NCBI RefSeq assembly: GCF_000512205.2 | Contig: NZ_CP011450.1 | Coordinates: forward strand, 310,001-374,000 | Source of the DNA: Sphingomonas sanxanigenens DSM 19645 = NX02 | Lineage (GTDB): Bacteria; Pseudomonadota; Alphaproteobacteria; Sphingomonadales; Sphingomonadaceae | DNA: 64,000 nt | Direction of reading: 5' to 3' | Part shown: positions 42,574 to 51,561 of the stretch, piece by piece | Layout of the letters: each line of letters starts with the position of its first letter | Numbering within the stretch: position 1 is the stretch's first letter | Translations under genes and position numbers: made by a program | The notes under the pieces: model-generated | The model's database searches: none | What the model was told of the DNA's origin: nothing | Seen by the model: the letters and a program-made list of their open reading frames with translations, nothing else

Positions 42574-44742
42574 ATGATCCAGACCGTCAAGCTCGCGAAG
42601 CTCCGCCTCTCGCCGATCAACGTCCGCACCGCCGATCCGGCGGCGCTCGCGCTCGAGCCGCTCGCAGCCGACATCGCCGCACGCGGCGTGCTGCAGAACC
42701 TGCTCGTGACCCCGGCGTCGAAGCCGCGCGGCACCTTCGAGGTGTTCGACGGCGGCCGACGGCTGCGCGCGCTGCAGCTACTCGCCCAGGCCGGAACGAT
42801 CGACGCGGCCGACTATGAAGTGCCGGTGCTCGTGCTCAAGGACGACGAGGCGGCGCTCAGCGAAACGTCGCTCGCCGCCAACTTCCACCAGCTCAGGCTC
42901 AACCCCGCCGAGGAATGCAAGGCGTTCCAGCACTTCCTCGGCGCTGACGGCGACATCGATGCCGTCGCGAAGCGCTTCGGCCAGACCCGCCGGTTCATCG
43001 AGGGCCGCCTGCGCCTCGCGGCACTCGCCGTCCCGATCTTCGACGCGCTCGCCGCCGGCGAAATCACGCTCGATGTCGCCAAGGCCTATGCCACGACCGA
43101 CAGCCAGGCCCGCCAACTCAGCGTCTGGGAAGCCTATCAGCACAGCAACCCGGTCGCCGACACGATCCGCCGCGTCATCGCGCAGAACAGCATGGATGCG
43201 AACAGCCCGATCGCGCGCCTCGTCGGCGAGGACGCCTATGTCGCCGCCGGCGGCGCTGTCGACCGCGACCTGTTTTCGGACAATGCCGACAAATGGACCA
43301 ACCCCGAGATCGCCGAAGGGCTCGCCGATGCCCTCCTCAGGGCCGAGGCCGATCGCCTTGCGGCCGAGCTGGGGCTCGGCTGGGTGCGACCGATCCGCAC
43401 TGCCTACGCGATCAGCCACGCCCACAACCTCTATCACGTCTCGCTCGAACAGCCGGCGCTTGATGAGGCTACCTCCGACCGGCTCGCGCAGCTTCGCACC
43501 CGCGAGGCCGAGCTGAACTCGGCGATCCAGCACAACGGGTTCGGGGACGCCCAGATCGAGGTATTCATCAAGGAGCTGAACCAGGTCTCCGACGATATCG
43601 ACGCGATCGAGAACCGTGCGCCGGTGCTGCCGGAAGGCCTGCGGCCGCATGTCGGCGCGTTCCTCACGTTGACGCCGCAGGGCGAGATGCAGCTCGACCC
43701 GCGCTACTACAGCGAGATGCCGATCACCCGCGTCAGCGATCAGGATGCCGAGCCGCCGATCGCTGACGGCGCCGACGAGGCCGCCGACGCCGGCAACCCG
43801 GAGCGCGGCAGCGACGGCGCTGCCAGCGACCGAGAGCATATCGTCGACGGCTTCCGCATCGGAGATGTCGAAACCGATGATGCCGGTGCAGGTAGCAAGC
43901 CGATCAGCGCCCGCCTCGCCGACGAACTGGCGATGCAACGCCGCGATGTGCTCGGCGCGTCGATCCTCGACCACCCGGAGCTGGCGCTCGACTATCTGCT
44001 CTTCGCGATGATCGACCCGACCTACGTGGCAGGCCACCGCGACACCGGCACCACGATCCGGGCACCGTTTCCCACCGACCCGATCGTCGGAGATGTTCCG
44101 GCGTCTCCCGCGCGCGACATGCTGGCCACGGCGCGTGCGACGCTCAACGCCGGTTGGGCGGACCATGAAACCCTCTTCGACCGCTTCATGGCGTTCCGCG
44201 CGCTGGACGACGGCGACAAGACGGCGTGGATGACCTGGATCGTCGCGGTGACGCTCGAAACGCGGCCGGTGCATCTGCGCGATACGGCGTCGCTGCATGA
44301 CAGCCTCGCCGGCATCATGGGCATCGATGTCGCGGCGATGTGGCGCCCGACCGCGGCGAACTTCTTCGACCGCATCTCAAAGTCGACGATGGTGGGCATC
44401 CTCAACGATGTCGGCGGGCCCGCCGTCGCGCAACGTCACGCGACCCTCAAGAAGCCGGAGATGGCAACGGCAAGCGAGAAACTCTTCTCCGGCAGGACGA
44501 TCGTCGAACCCGAGGTCAAGGCGGCCGCGCTTGCATGGCTGCCCGAGCCGATGCGGTTCGCCACGATCGACCTGTCCAGCATGGCCGAGGCCGACGACGG
44601 TGCAGCGACCGACGGCGAGGCCGGCGAAACCGACAGCCTCGATCCCGACGACGCCGCTGACGACGATTACAACGACGTCGATGACGACGACACGCTGATG
44701 GCTTCGCGCTTCGACGAGATCGCCGATCAGCTCGTCGACTGA
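42574..44742 (+). CDS. Large ParB/RepB/Spo0J-family protein
   Basis: This 722-residue protein has an N-terminal ParB-type nuclease/CTPase fold (LSPINVRT, VFDGGRRLRALQLL) and an ENxxR-like ANFHQLRLNPAEE. The HTH is about residues 130-155 (AVAKRFGQTRRFIEGRL). A long helical C-terminal region ends in an Asp-rich tail (DDAADDDYNDVDDDD). It is more than twice the size of a partition ParB and lacks a ParA partner here. It belongs to the plasmid backbone with the helicase and ArdC genes and may act in conjugation or DNA maintenance. The start at 42574 has AGGAG upstream; ATG 42559 is an alternative. Confidence 0.85.
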   Translation: MIQTVKLAKLRLSPINVRTADPAALALEPLAADIAARGVLQNLLVTPASKPRGTFEVFDGGRRLRALQLLAQAGTIDAADYEVPVLVLKDDEAALSETSLAANFHQLRLNPAEECKAFQHFLGADGDIDAVAKRFGQTRRFIEGRLRLAALAVPIFDALAAGEITLDVAKAYATTDSQARQLSVWEAYQHSNPVADTIRRVIAQNSMDANSPIARLVGEDAYVAAGGAVDRDLFSDNADKWTNPEIAEGLADALLRAEADRLAAELGLGWVRPIRTAYAISHAHNLYHVSLEQPALDEATSDRLAQLRTREAELNSAIQHNGFGDAQIEVFIKELNQVSDDIDAIENRAPVLPEGLRPHVGAFLTLTPQGEMQLDPRYYSEMPITRVSDQDAEPPIADGADEAADAGNPERGSDGAASDREHIVDGFRIGDVETDDAGAGSKPISARLADELAMQRRDVLGASILDHPELALDYLLFAMIDPTYVAGHRDTGTTIRAPFPTDPIVGDVPASPARDMLATARATLNAGWADHETLFDRFMAFRALDDGDKTAWMTWIVAVTLETRPVHLRDTASLHDSLAGIMGIDVAAMWRPTAANFFDRISKSTMVGILNDVGGPAVAQRHATLKKPEMATASEKLFSGRTIVEPEVKAAALAWLPEPMRFATIDLSSMAEADDGAATDGEAGETDSLDPDDAADDDYNDVDDDDTLMASRFDEIADQLVD

Positions 44743-44770
44743 CCGCCGTCCACACACTCCTGGGCGACTG

Positions 44771-44806
44771 ACCGCCGGCGGCAGAACGTCGCCGGCGGTT
44801 CCTTTT
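44771..44806 (+). terminator. Rho-independent-like terminator after the ParB-like gene
   Basis: ACCGCCGGCG (44771-44780) pairs perfectly with CGCCGGCGGT (44790-44799) around a 9-nt loop and is followed by TCCTTTTC. It lies 28 bp after the ParB-like stop codon and separates that gene from the anti-defence genes. Confidence 0.65.
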
Positions 44807-44828
44807 CGCCGCCAAGAAAGACCATAAG

Positions 44829-45758
44829 ATGACCCAGGCAGACGCTCCGCGCCGCGACGCCGCGGCCGAGATCACCAACCTCATCATCCGCAAGCTCGAG
44901 GAAGGCGTACCGCCCTGGCGGCGGCCGTGGCGGATGTCCGCCGGCGCCGGTCAGCCGCTGCGCCACTGCGGCACCCCTTATTCGGGCATCAACCGGCTCT
45001 ACCTCTGGGCGATCGCGGATGCCCGCGGCTACGCGTCACCCTACTGGATGACGGCGCGACAGGCCGAGCAGCTCGGCGGTCGCGTGCGCCGGCACGAGCA
45101 GGGCTCGGTGTCGGTCTTCTTCTCGCGGATGACCCGCGACGAGCGCAATCCTTCCACGGGCGAGACCGTCTCGCGCCTCATCCGCTTCCTGCGCAGCCAC
45201 GTCGTCTACGCGGCGGACCAGATCGACGGCCTGCCCGACCAGTACCGCATCGAGCGGGAAATCCCGACGCCGCTCGCACCATCGGAGCGGCAGAATGCGA
45301 TCGACCGCTTCTTCTCCGCGATCCCGTCCACCGTGCGCCATGGCGGCAACGAGGCCTTCTACCATCCCACGGCCGACTATATTCAGATGCCGCATCGGCA
45401 CATGTTCCGGTCCGCCGACCTTCACGCATCCACTTTGGCCCACGAGCACATTCACTGGACGGCAAATCGCAATCGGCTCGCGCGCGCCTTCGGCAAACGC
45501 TTCGGCGATAATGCGTACGCATTCGAGGAACTTGTCGCTGACGTTGGTGCTGGCCTGGTCTGCGCCGACCTTGGCCTGCCCAACGAGATCCATGACAGCC
45601 ACGCCAGCTACCTCGCTTCATGGCTGTCGGTCATGAAGGCCGACAAGACCGCCATCATCACCGCCGCCGCCCATGCCGATCGCGCGTGGCAGTTGCTGCG
45701 CTCCTACAGCGCCGCCGCCGAGACCGGCGAGGCCGACCAGATGAAGCGAGCGGCCTGA
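44829..45758 (+). CDS. ardC: ArdC-type antirestriction protein
   Basis: This 309-residue protein has two domains. The N-terminal ssDNA-binding domain (about residues 10-130) contains GVPPWRRPW and YSGINRLYLW. The C-terminal zincin-like metallopeptidase domain has AHEHIHW (HExxH) and the downstream Glu in FEELVADVGA. ArdC proteins protect incoming single-stranded plasmid DNA from host restriction during conjugation. It starts 22 bp after the terminator-like hairpin and is the first gene of a run with a nuclease lipoprotein and a Tad2-like protein. All metal ligands look intact. Confidence 0.9.
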   Translation: MTQADAPRRDAAAEITNLIIRKLEEGVPPWRRPWRMSAGAGQPLRHCGTPYSGINRLYLWAIADARGYASPYWMTARQAEQLGGRVRRHEQGSVSVFFSRMTRDERNPSTGETVSRLIRFLRSHVVYAADQIDGLPDQYRIEREIPTPLAPSERQNAIDRFFSAIPSTVRHGGNEAFYHPTADYIQMPHRHMFRSADLHASTLAHEHIHWTANRNRLARAFGKRFGDNAYAFEELVADVGAGLVCADLGLPNEIHDSHASYLASWLSVMKADKTAIITAAAHADRAWQLLRSYSAAAETGEADQMKRAA

Positions 45759-45801
45759 TGTTCACCATCCCGGATTCCCCATCCCAGCGACAGGAGCTAT
45801 C

Positions 45802-46002
45802 ATGTCCATCACCGCCACCGCGCGCAGCCCCAAGCGCGACACGTTGTGCAGCCGACGCAATGCCGAGCGCATCGCGCTCCGCCTGCACGATGACACCTGG
45901 ACCCGCGTCAGCGTCGTCCGCACCGCCGATACGCTGCAGCCGTGGCGTGTCACCACTTCGCCCTCGCACCTCGACCATGTCGAGATGGAGATCCGCTCGT
46001 GA
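45802..46002 (+). CDS. Small unknown protein between ardC and the nuclease gene
   Basis: This is a 66-residue basic protein rich in Arg, Thr and Ser (ends HVEMEIRS). It is preceded by CAGGAG 6 bp before the ATG. Its TGA overlaps the GTG of the next gene (GTGA), so the two are coupled. No family is recognised. Its position within an anti-defence operon makes it a candidate for another small inhibitor, but this is speculation. Confidence 0.6.
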   Translation: MSITATARSPKRDTLCSRRNAERIALRLHDDTWTRVSVVRTADTLQPWRVTTSPSHLDHVEMEIRS

Positions 46003-46577
46003 TCCGCTTCCTTCTTTGTTCCGCGTTGCTTCTGGGTGGCTGCGACGCGCTTGCCGACCGCGCTACGGACCGGGCCCGCGATGCCGGCGCCGCCGCCGTC
46101 GCACGCGCGTTCGATTCAACCGGCGCGGATCCCGCGCGGCCGAACCTGCAGGGCAGGGGCCGCGCGATCGACGGCGACACCGTCTCGATGGACTTCCGCC
46201 TGTCGGGCGTCGATGCTTACGAGCGCAAGCAGATGTGCGCACGCGACAATGCCTGCTGGCCGTGCGGCAAAATCGCCCAGGACTTCGCTGCGAAGGCTCT
46301 CCGCGACCGCCCTGCCACGATCGAGCTTGTCGGCGGCGCCACCTATGGGCGGCCCGTCGCAATCGTCACGGTTGACGGTGAAGATCTCGGCGAGATGATG
46401 ATCCGCGCCGGGCTTGCCGTGCCGGCGCCGCGCTATCTCAAAAGCGACCCGGCACGCGCGCGGCGATACGAGGACGCGGCCAGGACCGCGCGTCGCGAAC
46501 GGCGCGGCGCCTATGCCGGCGACTGGATCGAGCCCGCCTCATGGCGACGCGGGCAGCGACTGGAGTGCGAGACATGA
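45999..46577 (+). CDS. Thermonuclease-family lipoprotein
   Basis: This 192-residue protein has a short lipoprotein signal (lipobox LGGC) and a staphylococcal-nuclease-like domain (GRAIDGDTVSM with the Asp pair, FRLSGVDAYE, CGKIAQDFAAKAL, RPVAIVTVDGEDLG). SNase proteins of this kind are common on plasmids, where some assist conjugation or degrade extracellular DNA. The GTG start overlaps the stop of the small gene before it, and its own stop overlaps the start of the Tad2-like gene. Catalytic Arg/Glu positions appear only partly conserved. Confidence 0.82.
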   Translation: MIRFLLCSALLLGGCDALADRATDRARDAGAAAVARAFDSTGADPARPNLQGRGRAIDGDTVSMDFRLSGVDAYERKQMCARDNACWPCGKIAQDFAAKALRDRPATIELVGGATYGRPVAIVTVDGEDLGEMMIRAGLAVPAPRYLKSDPARARRYEDAARTARRERRGAYAGDWIEPASWRRGQRLECET

Positions 46578-46783
46578 TGCTCGACGAGGTACTTGGCCAT
46601 CTGCGCAGCGGCGCTCGCGCCCGCCGTGCCGGATGGCATGACGGACTGCTCTACATTCACGCGCCGTCGAACACGGATTTCCTCGAGGTGATCCTTGTCT
46701 ATCGCCAGGGCGGACACGACCGCGAACAGCCATGGCCGCCGCGGCGGGCCGACTGGTTTGCCGACGACTGGAGCCTTCTCTAG
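46574..46783 (+). CDS. Tad2-like protein (DUF2829), putative anti-Thoeris
   Basis: This 69-residue protein has the DUF2829 pattern: an N-terminal helix (MLDEVLGHLRSGARARRAGW) leading to a Gly-Trp, then strands (LLYIHAPS), and a C-terminal block PWPPRRADWFADDW close to the family's PW.PS..D..A.DW ending. DUF2829 includes Tad2, a phage protein that sequesters the gcADPR signal of the Thoeris antiphage system. It is slightly shorter than phage Tad2 (about 90 residues). It overlaps the nuclease stop by 4 bases (ATGA). Functional equivalence is inferred from family and from ArdC nearby. Confidence 0.72.
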   Translation: MMLDEVLGHLRSGARARRAGWHDGLLYIHAPSNTDFLEVILVYRQGGHDREQPWPPRRADWFADDWSLL

Positions 46784-47277
46784 ACCTTGCGCCGTTCGCG
46801 CACATCCTTCCCCCAGGACTCGCCGAACCGGATATCTTCCGTCTTGTCGACAACGGGGCCGTCGGGCTCAGCCGCCACATAGGGATCGGCCAGCGGCTTT
46901 GCCCGGACGCCCATCGTCGCCAGCTTGCCCACCGTTCGCGCACGAAACTCGAGGATCGGCAGAATCCAGTCGAGCGACGCCAGGATATCGGCGATGCCCC
47001 GGCCCGCCAGCGCGTAATAGATCGCCCGCTGGAAATCATCGCAGGCGTTGTTCGACAGGATCTCGACGAGCTTCGCCGTCCCGTCGCTGGCCTGGCCCTC
47101 GTGAATCCAGCCGAGCGCCTGCCGCAGTTCGAGGATCGAGTAATAGGCGTCGTCATAGCCCATGCCGAGGCACAGGTTGGCGATCGCGCGCCGGTTGGGG
47201 GAATTCTCGGGATCGAGTGCGGCATCGCGCAGCACGATCTCGGCGTCGAACTGTTTCACGAACTCGGCAAGCTTCAT
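46780..47277 (-). CDS. Unknown protein convergent with the Tad2-like gene
   Basis: This 165-residue soluble, mostly helical protein (KLAEFVKQFDAEIVLRDAAL, then NLCLGMGYDDAYYSILELRQ and a C-terminal acidic tail) matches no family that I recognise. It ends by overlapping the Tad2-like gene by 4 bp in convergent orientation and begins about 90 bp from the divergent DUF7007-like gene. Codon use matches the neighbours. There are no nuclease, HTH or membrane signatures. Confidence 0.65.
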   Translation of the reverse strand: MKLAEFVKQFDAEIVLRDAALDPENSPNRRAIANLCLGMGYDDAYYSILELRQALGWIHEGQASDGTAKLVEILSNNACDDFQRAIYYALAGRGIADILASLDWILPILEFRARTVGKLATMGVRAKPLADPYVAAEPDGPVVDKTEDIRFGESWGKDVRERRKV

Positions 47278-47370
47278 GGGGGCAAACCTCCTGCGCCTCC
47301 GAACATATCATGAACAATCGGACTGTCAACGACGGGCCGGCCCTTTCACCCTGCACTGGAGAAGCATCGC

Positions 47371-47730
47371 ATGACATTCGCATCCAGCCCGCGCCCCACT
47401 TGCTGCATGTGGGGCCAGATCGACTTTGCCTGCGAGCTTGTTCCCGGCATATGGGTGGTCAGCACGCCGTCTCACGGCGGACTGATACTTTCCGACGAAC
47501 GGCAGCGGGCAATGCCCGACGCGCTGCGTCTCGAGTCCAACGAATATGAGCACGACTGCAACTGGTCGCTTGTCTATCTGGCCTTCGAGCACGAGTTTGC
47601 GGCATTGCCGGATCCCTATGAGCCGGTTCGCATCCGCCACGCCCATGAGATCGCGGCGCGGTGGAAGCCCGAGCGCCACGCAGCCTTCGTCGCCTCGCGC
47701 GACGCCGCCGGCGAAACGGCGAAGCCATGA
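47371..47730 (+). CDS. DUF7007-like plasmid protein
   Basis: This 119-residue protein resembles DUF7007-type plasmid and phage proteins: an N-terminal MWGQIDFACELVPGIWVVST, then the SHGGLILS strand-turn, and a central CNWSLVYLAFE. Its function is not known to me. The ATG at 47371 follows AGAAGC. The TGA overlaps the next ATG (ATGA), coupling it to the TGT-like gene. This tight pairing suggests a joint role, perhaps in substrate delivery for nucleic-acid modification. Confidence 0.65.
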   Translation: MTFASSPRPTCCMWGQIDFACELVPGIWVVSTPSHGGLILSDERQRAMPDALRLESNEYEHDCNWSLVYLAFEHEFAALPDPYEPVRIRHAHEIAARWKPERHAAFVASRDAAGETAKP

Positions 47731-48680
47731 GCATCGAGATCCTCGTCGGCCTGCCACATCTGAACAACGGGCCGATCCTCGATCGCGTGCGCCGGCTCGG
47801 TCAGCCCGCGCTGGTTTCCGCCAACGCGCTGTCCCGCTGGGGCATGCGCGATGGCGTTCGCGAATGGCAGGGCTGGCGCACCACACAGCTCGCCAATGCC
47901 TACGGTCTTTCCAGCCTGGCGCTCGATTCCGCCGGATTCGTCGCCACCGCTGCCTATGGCGGCTTCCCGTGGGGTCTCGGCGACTATGTCGCGCTCGCGG
48001 CAAGCTATCCGTTCCGCTGGTGGGCGAGCGCCGACTATTGCGTCGAGCCTGAAATCGCGCGTGATCGCGCGGAGGTGCTCGACCGCATCTCGCGCACGAT
48101 CCGCGCCAACAGGGATTGCCTGATGCTCGGCCGCGATGCCGGCATCGAGCGGACCTTCCTGCCGGTGATCCAGGGCCGACGTCCGCAAGACTACGAACGC
48201 TGCGCCGAGGCGCTTTGGGGGCCGATCAGCCGGCAGCGCCGCGTGGGCGTCGGCAGCATGTGCCGGCGCGACGTCCGCGGTGACGAAGGCGTGATCGCCG
48301 TCGTCGAACATCTCGATGCGATCCTGCCGGCATCGACCCGGCTGCACCTGTTCGGGGTGAAGGGCGATGCCATCCCCTATCTGCTGCCCTACGCGCATCG
48401 GATCGAGACACTCGATAGCCAGGCCTATGGCATCAGCGCCCGCCGCGAGGCCCATCGCCGGCGCACGCGCAAGTCGGATCGCTTTGTCGCCGACCATCTC
48501 GAGGCATGGCTCAGGGCGCAGAATGCGAAGCTGCGGGCTGCGCCGGCACGCCTGCCGATCGCCGCGGCGCCGGCGCCCGACCCCGCCCCGACAGATCCAT
48601 GGGAAGCCGCGATCGCGCAGGCCCAGGCCGAGATCCGCGACCTCATCGAGTCCGGCGACCTCTTAGGTCCGGTCCTCTGA
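47727..48680 (+). CDS. DpdA-like tRNA-guanine transglycosylase homologue (DUF7221 type)
   Basis: This 317-residue protein matches the TIM-barrel layout of queuine/archaeosine transglycosylases. It contains LALDSAGFVA (base-binding Asp-Ser), YPFRWWASADYCVEPE (Asp in the active-site region) and LFGVKGDAIP (the late GVG-like loop). Zinc ligands of tRNA-TGTs are not evident. Homologues of this size on phages and genomic islands (DpdA-type) exchange guanine in DNA for 7-deazaguanines and so resist restriction; others are uncharacterised. The C-terminal 80 residues are Ala/Pro-rich and probably flexible. No preQ0-synthesis genes are in the window, so substrate would come from the host. Confidence 0.7.
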   Translation: MSIEILVGLPHLNNGPILDRVRRLGQPALVSANALSRWGMRDGVREWQGWRTTQLANAYGLSSLALDSAGFVATAAYGGFPWGLGDYVALAASYPFRWWASADYCVEPEIARDRAEVLDRISRTIRANRDCLMLGRDAGIERTFLPVIQGRRPQDYERCAEALWGPISRQRRVGVGSMCRRDVRGDEGVIAVVEHLDAILPASTRLHLFGVKGDAIPYLLPYAHRIETLDSQAYGISARREAHRRRTRKSDRFVADHLEAWLRAQNAKLRAAPARLPIAAAPAPDPAPTDPWEAAIAQAQAEIRDLIESGDLLGPVL

Positions 48681-48706
48681 TCTGTCTCATTAGGAACGGA
48701 TGCGGA

Positions 48707-48767
48707 GAGGGATCAGGCCGACCGCCGCGCTAACCCAAAGAGCTGGCGGTGGTCGGCCTGATCCCTC
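48707..48767. terminator. Long stem-loop between convergent genes
   Basis: GAGGGATCAGGCCGACC (48707-48723) and GGTCGGCCTGATCCCTC (48751-48767) are perfect 17-bp arms, with further GCC/GGC pairing inside. It lies between the TGT-like gene and arsH, so it could terminate from both sides. It could also mark the left end of the arsenic/integrase island. Confidence 0.6.
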
Positions 48768-48786
48768 GCTTGGCGAGGCGCTCGAC

Positions 48787-49527
48787 TTAAGCGATCGACT
48801 GCGATGCCAGATCGGGGGCGGCATCCTGCTTTGCCGCCTCCGCCTTCCGCTCCGAATAGCGGTCGACGAGCTGCACGGCGTGCCCACGGGTGAGCACGGT
48901 AAAGCGCACCAGCTCCTCCATCACATCGACGATGCGGTCATAGTAACTGGAGGGCTTCATGCGACCGGCTTCGTCGAACTCCTTGTAGGCCATCGCCACG
49001 CTTGACTGGTTGGGGATGGTGAACATCCGCATCCAGCGGCCGAGCAGCCGGAGCGTGTTGACCGCGTTGAACGACTGCGATCCGCCCGACACCTGCATCA
49101 CCGCCAGCGTGCGGCCCTGGGTCGGGCGCATCCCCTTCATCTCCAGCGGCAGATGGTCGATCTGCGCTTTCATGATACCGGTGATCTGGCCGTGACGCTC
49201 CGGGCTGCACCACACCATGCCCTCCGACCACATGGCATGGTCGCGCAGTTCATGGACGGCGGGATGATCGTCGCCCTTCACCTGATCGGGCAACGGCAGG
49301 TCGGTCGGATCGAAGATGCGCGTCTCCGCCCCGAAGAACTGGAGCAACCGTGCCGCCTCCTCGACTGCGAAACGCGAGAAGGACCGTTCGCGCAATGAAC
49401 CATAGAGCAGCAGGATACGCGGCGGTGGATCGCCCGCACCAAGCCCGAACGCGGGCCGCTCATGGACATAGCGGAGATCGAGCGCCGGCAGATGATCCGG
49501 GTCGGTCAACTCGCTGATACGGGTCAA
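48787..49527 (-). CDS. arsH: ArsH, NADPH-dependent FMN reductase
   Basis: This 246-residue flavoprotein has the FMN-binding [13 protein letters not shown] and the ArsH-specific [19 protein letters not shown] and VSGGSQSFN. ArsH oxidises trivalent organoarsenicals and acts as an NADPH:FMN oxidoreductase. It is the last gene of the minus-strand ars operon and overlaps the ACR3 stop by 4 bases. Length and motifs are typical. Confidence 0.95.
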   Translation of the reverse strand: MTRISELTDPDHLPALDLRYVHERPAFGLGAGDPPPRILLLYGSLRERSFSRFAVEEAARLLQFFGAETRIFDPTDLPLPDQVKGDDHPAVHELRDHAMWSEGMVWCSPERHGQITGIMKAQIDHLPLEMKGMRPTQGRTLAVMQVSGGSQSFNAVNTLRLLGRWMRMFTIPNQSSVAMAYKEFDEAGRMKPSSYYDRIVDVMEELVRFTVLTRGHAVQLVDRYSERKAEAAKQDAAPDLASQSIA

Positions 49528-50594
49528 GCAGCGGCTCCCTTCTCATACCAGCCGCGTGTCCGCTTCACGATCGCCACGACCGACAGCATCACCGGCACCT
49601 CGACCAGCACGCCAACCACCGTGGCGAGCGCGGCGCCGGACTTGAGGCCGAACAGGCTTATTGCGGCGGCCACCGCCAGCTCGAAGAAATTGGACGCGCC
49701 GATCAGCGCGGCGGGCGCCGCCACGCACCATGCGACGCCAAAACGGCGGCTCAGCCAATAGGCCAGCCCGGCATTGAAATAGACCTGTACCAGAATCGGC
49801 ACGGCGATGAGCGCGATCACAAAGGGCTGCGCGACGATTGCCTCGCCCTGGAAGCCGAACAGCAACATCAGCGTCGCCAGCAGGGCGGTGAGCGACACCG
49901 GCCCGAGCCGGGCCAGCAGCCGGTCAAGCGCGGCCTGTCCGCCTGATGCCAGCACGGCGCGACGGACGAGCTGCGCGACGATCACCGGCACGACAATGTA
50001 GAGGCCGACCGAGAGCAACAGCGTATCCCACGGCACCGTCACCGAGGCGACGCCGAGCAGCAGCCCGACCAGCGGTGCGAAGGCGAACACCATGATGAGG
50101 TCGTTCAGCGCCACCTGGCTCAACGTGTAATTGGGTTCGCCGTCGCAGAGGTTCGACCACACGAACACCATTGCCGTGCAGGGCGCAGCCGCCAGCAGGA
50201 TCAGCCCGGCGATATAGGACGGCGCTTCGCCCGCCGGCAGCAACGGCGCGAACATCCAGCCCAGGAACAGCGTGCCGAGCAGCGCCATCGAGAAAGGCTT
50301 GACCGCCCAATTGATGAACAGCGTGACACCGACGCCCTTCCAATGCTGGCGCACCGATCCCAGCGCGCCGAAGTCGATCTTGAGCAGCATCGGCACGATC
50401 ATCAGCCAGATCAGCACCGCGACGACGAGATTGACCCGCGCCACCTCGGCGGAGGCAATCGCGCCGAACAGGCCGGGCAACATATGGCCGAGCGCGATCC
50501 CAGCAACGATGCAGAGCGCCACCCACAGGGTCAGATAGCGCTCGAAGAAGGAGATGCCGGGACGAGCCGGCGTGGCGTCGAGAACGGTCGCCAT
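49524..50594 (-). CDS. arsB: ACR3-type arsenite efflux permease
   Basis: This 356-residue, ten-helix membrane protein belongs to the ACR3/arsenical-resistance-3 family. It has the conserved [14 protein letters not shown] with the essential Cys in helix IV and PVIVAQL in helix VII. It extrudes arsenite using the proton-motive force. It starts just after the glutaredoxin-type arsC and is followed by overlapping arsH. This is the ACR3 rather than the classical ArsB family. Confidence 0.95.
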   Translation of the reverse strand: MATVLDATPARPGISFFERYLTLWVALCIVAGIALGHMLPGLFGAIASAEVARVNLVVAVLIWLMIVPMLLKIDFGALGSVRQHWKGVGVTLFINWAVKPFSMALLGTLFLGWMFAPLLPAGEAPSYIAGLILLAAAPCTAMVFVWSNLCDGEPNYTLSQVALNDLIMVFAFAPLVGLLLGVASVTVPWDTLLLSVGLYIVVPVIVAQLVRRAVLASGGQAALDRLLARLGPVSLTALLATLMLLFGFQGEAIVAQPFVIALIAVPILVQVYFNAGLAYWLSRRFGVAWCVAAPAALIGASNFFELAVAAAISLFGLKSGAALATVVGVLVEVPVMLSVVAIVKRTRGWYEKGAAA

Positions 50595-50597
50595 GCC

Positions 50598-51023
50598 TCA
50601 GATCACCCGCGCGCCGGCCGCATCGACGACCTGTTGGCCGTCCTCCTTGGCGAATGCGCCCTGTTGCGGTGCGGGTAGCAGGTCCAGTACCGCCTCCGAA
50701 GGGCGACACAGTTTCACGCCGAGCGGCGAGACGACCAGCGGCCGGTTGATGAGGATCGGGTGTGCCATCATTGCGTCGATCAGGGCTTCATCTGACAGCG
50801 AGGGATCGCCCAGGCCTAGTTCGGCATAGGGCGTGCCCTTCTCGCGCAGCAGCTCGCGCGGCGTGATCCCGGCGCGCGCGATGAGCTGGACCAGCAATGG
50901 CCGCGACGGTGGGGTCTTCAGATATTCGATGACATGCGGCTCGATCCCGGCATTGCGGATCAGGCCCACCACGTTGCGCGACGTGCCGCACTCCGGGTTG
51001 TGATAGACGATGATGTCGGTCAC
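50598..51023 (-). CDS. arsC: Glutaredoxin-coupled arsenate reductase
   Basis: This 141-residue arsenate reductase of the E. coli R773 type has catalytic NPECGTSRN near the N-terminus and the arginines LINRPLV and SEAVLDLL downstream. It reduces arsenate to arsenite using glutathione and glutaredoxin. Its start overlaps the stop of the second arsC by 4 bases. Having both reductase types in one operon widens the reductant supply. Confidence 0.93.
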   Translation of the reverse strand: MTDIIVYHNPECGTSRNVVGLIRNAGIEPHVIEYLKTPPSRPLLVQLIARAGITPRELLREKGTPYAELGLGDPSLSDEALIDAMMAHPILINRPLVVSPLGVKLCRPSEAVLDLLPAPQQGAFAKEDGQQVVDAAGARVI

Positions 51024-51550
51024 GCCGCATCTCCCCGGCGAGTGGTCGAGCCTTCGGTATGGCCGATCTCGCGCAGCTTGGCGGTCAGCGCCGTGGCTTC
51101 GAGCTTGTCGATCGGCAGCGAGATGAACAGCCGGATACGGTTTTCCAGATAGTTCAGCGCCATCACGAAAGCGCGTTCGCGCTCTATGTCACCGCCCTGG
51201 ACATGGCTTGGATCTTCGATGCCCCAATGGGCCGTCATTGGATGGCCGGGCCATACCGGGCAGACTTCACCGGCTGCGTCGTCGCAGACGGTGAACACGA
51301 AATCCATGACCGGCGCACCGGGCCGGGAAAACTCCTCCCAGCTTTTCGAGCGCAGGCCCTCGGTCGGATAGTCGAGCCGTTCCAGCAGTGCGAGCGCGTC
51401 GGGGTTAACCGCGCCCTTGGGATAGCTCCCGGCCGAGAAGGCATCGAAGCGACCTTGGCCGAGCTTGTTCATGGCGCTCTCGGCGAGGATCGAGCGTGCC
51501 GAATTGCCGGTGCAGAGGAACAGGACGTTGAACACGCGATCGGTGGACAT
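51020..51550 (-). CDS. arsC: Low-molecular-weight phosphatase-type arsenate reductase
   Basis: This 176-residue protein of the LMW protein-tyrosine-phosphatase fold has the P-loop FLCTGNSARS and the distal Cys/Asp region (TVCDDAAGEVCPVWPG), which holds the thioredoxin-coupled redox cysteines. It reduces arsenate. The start at 51550 sits 11 bp after the arsR stop. It is co-transcribed with arsR, the second arsC, ACR3 and arsH. Confidence 0.93.
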   Translation of the reverse strand: MSTDRVFNVLFLCTGNSARSILAESAMNKLGQGRFDAFSAGSYPKGAVNPDALALLERLDYPTEGLRSKSWEEFSRPGAPVMDFVFTVCDDAAGEVCPVWPGHPMTAHWGIEDPSHVQGGDIERERAFVMALNYLENRIRLFISLPIDKLEATALTAKLREIGHTEGSTTRRGDAA

Positions 51551-51561
51551 GGCAGTCTCCG

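Noticed and set aside
42778-44298. 506-codon open frame antisense to the ParB-like gene
   Set aside because: His/Arg/Asp-rich nonsense composition typical of reverse-frame shadows; the plus strand has clear ParB motifs.
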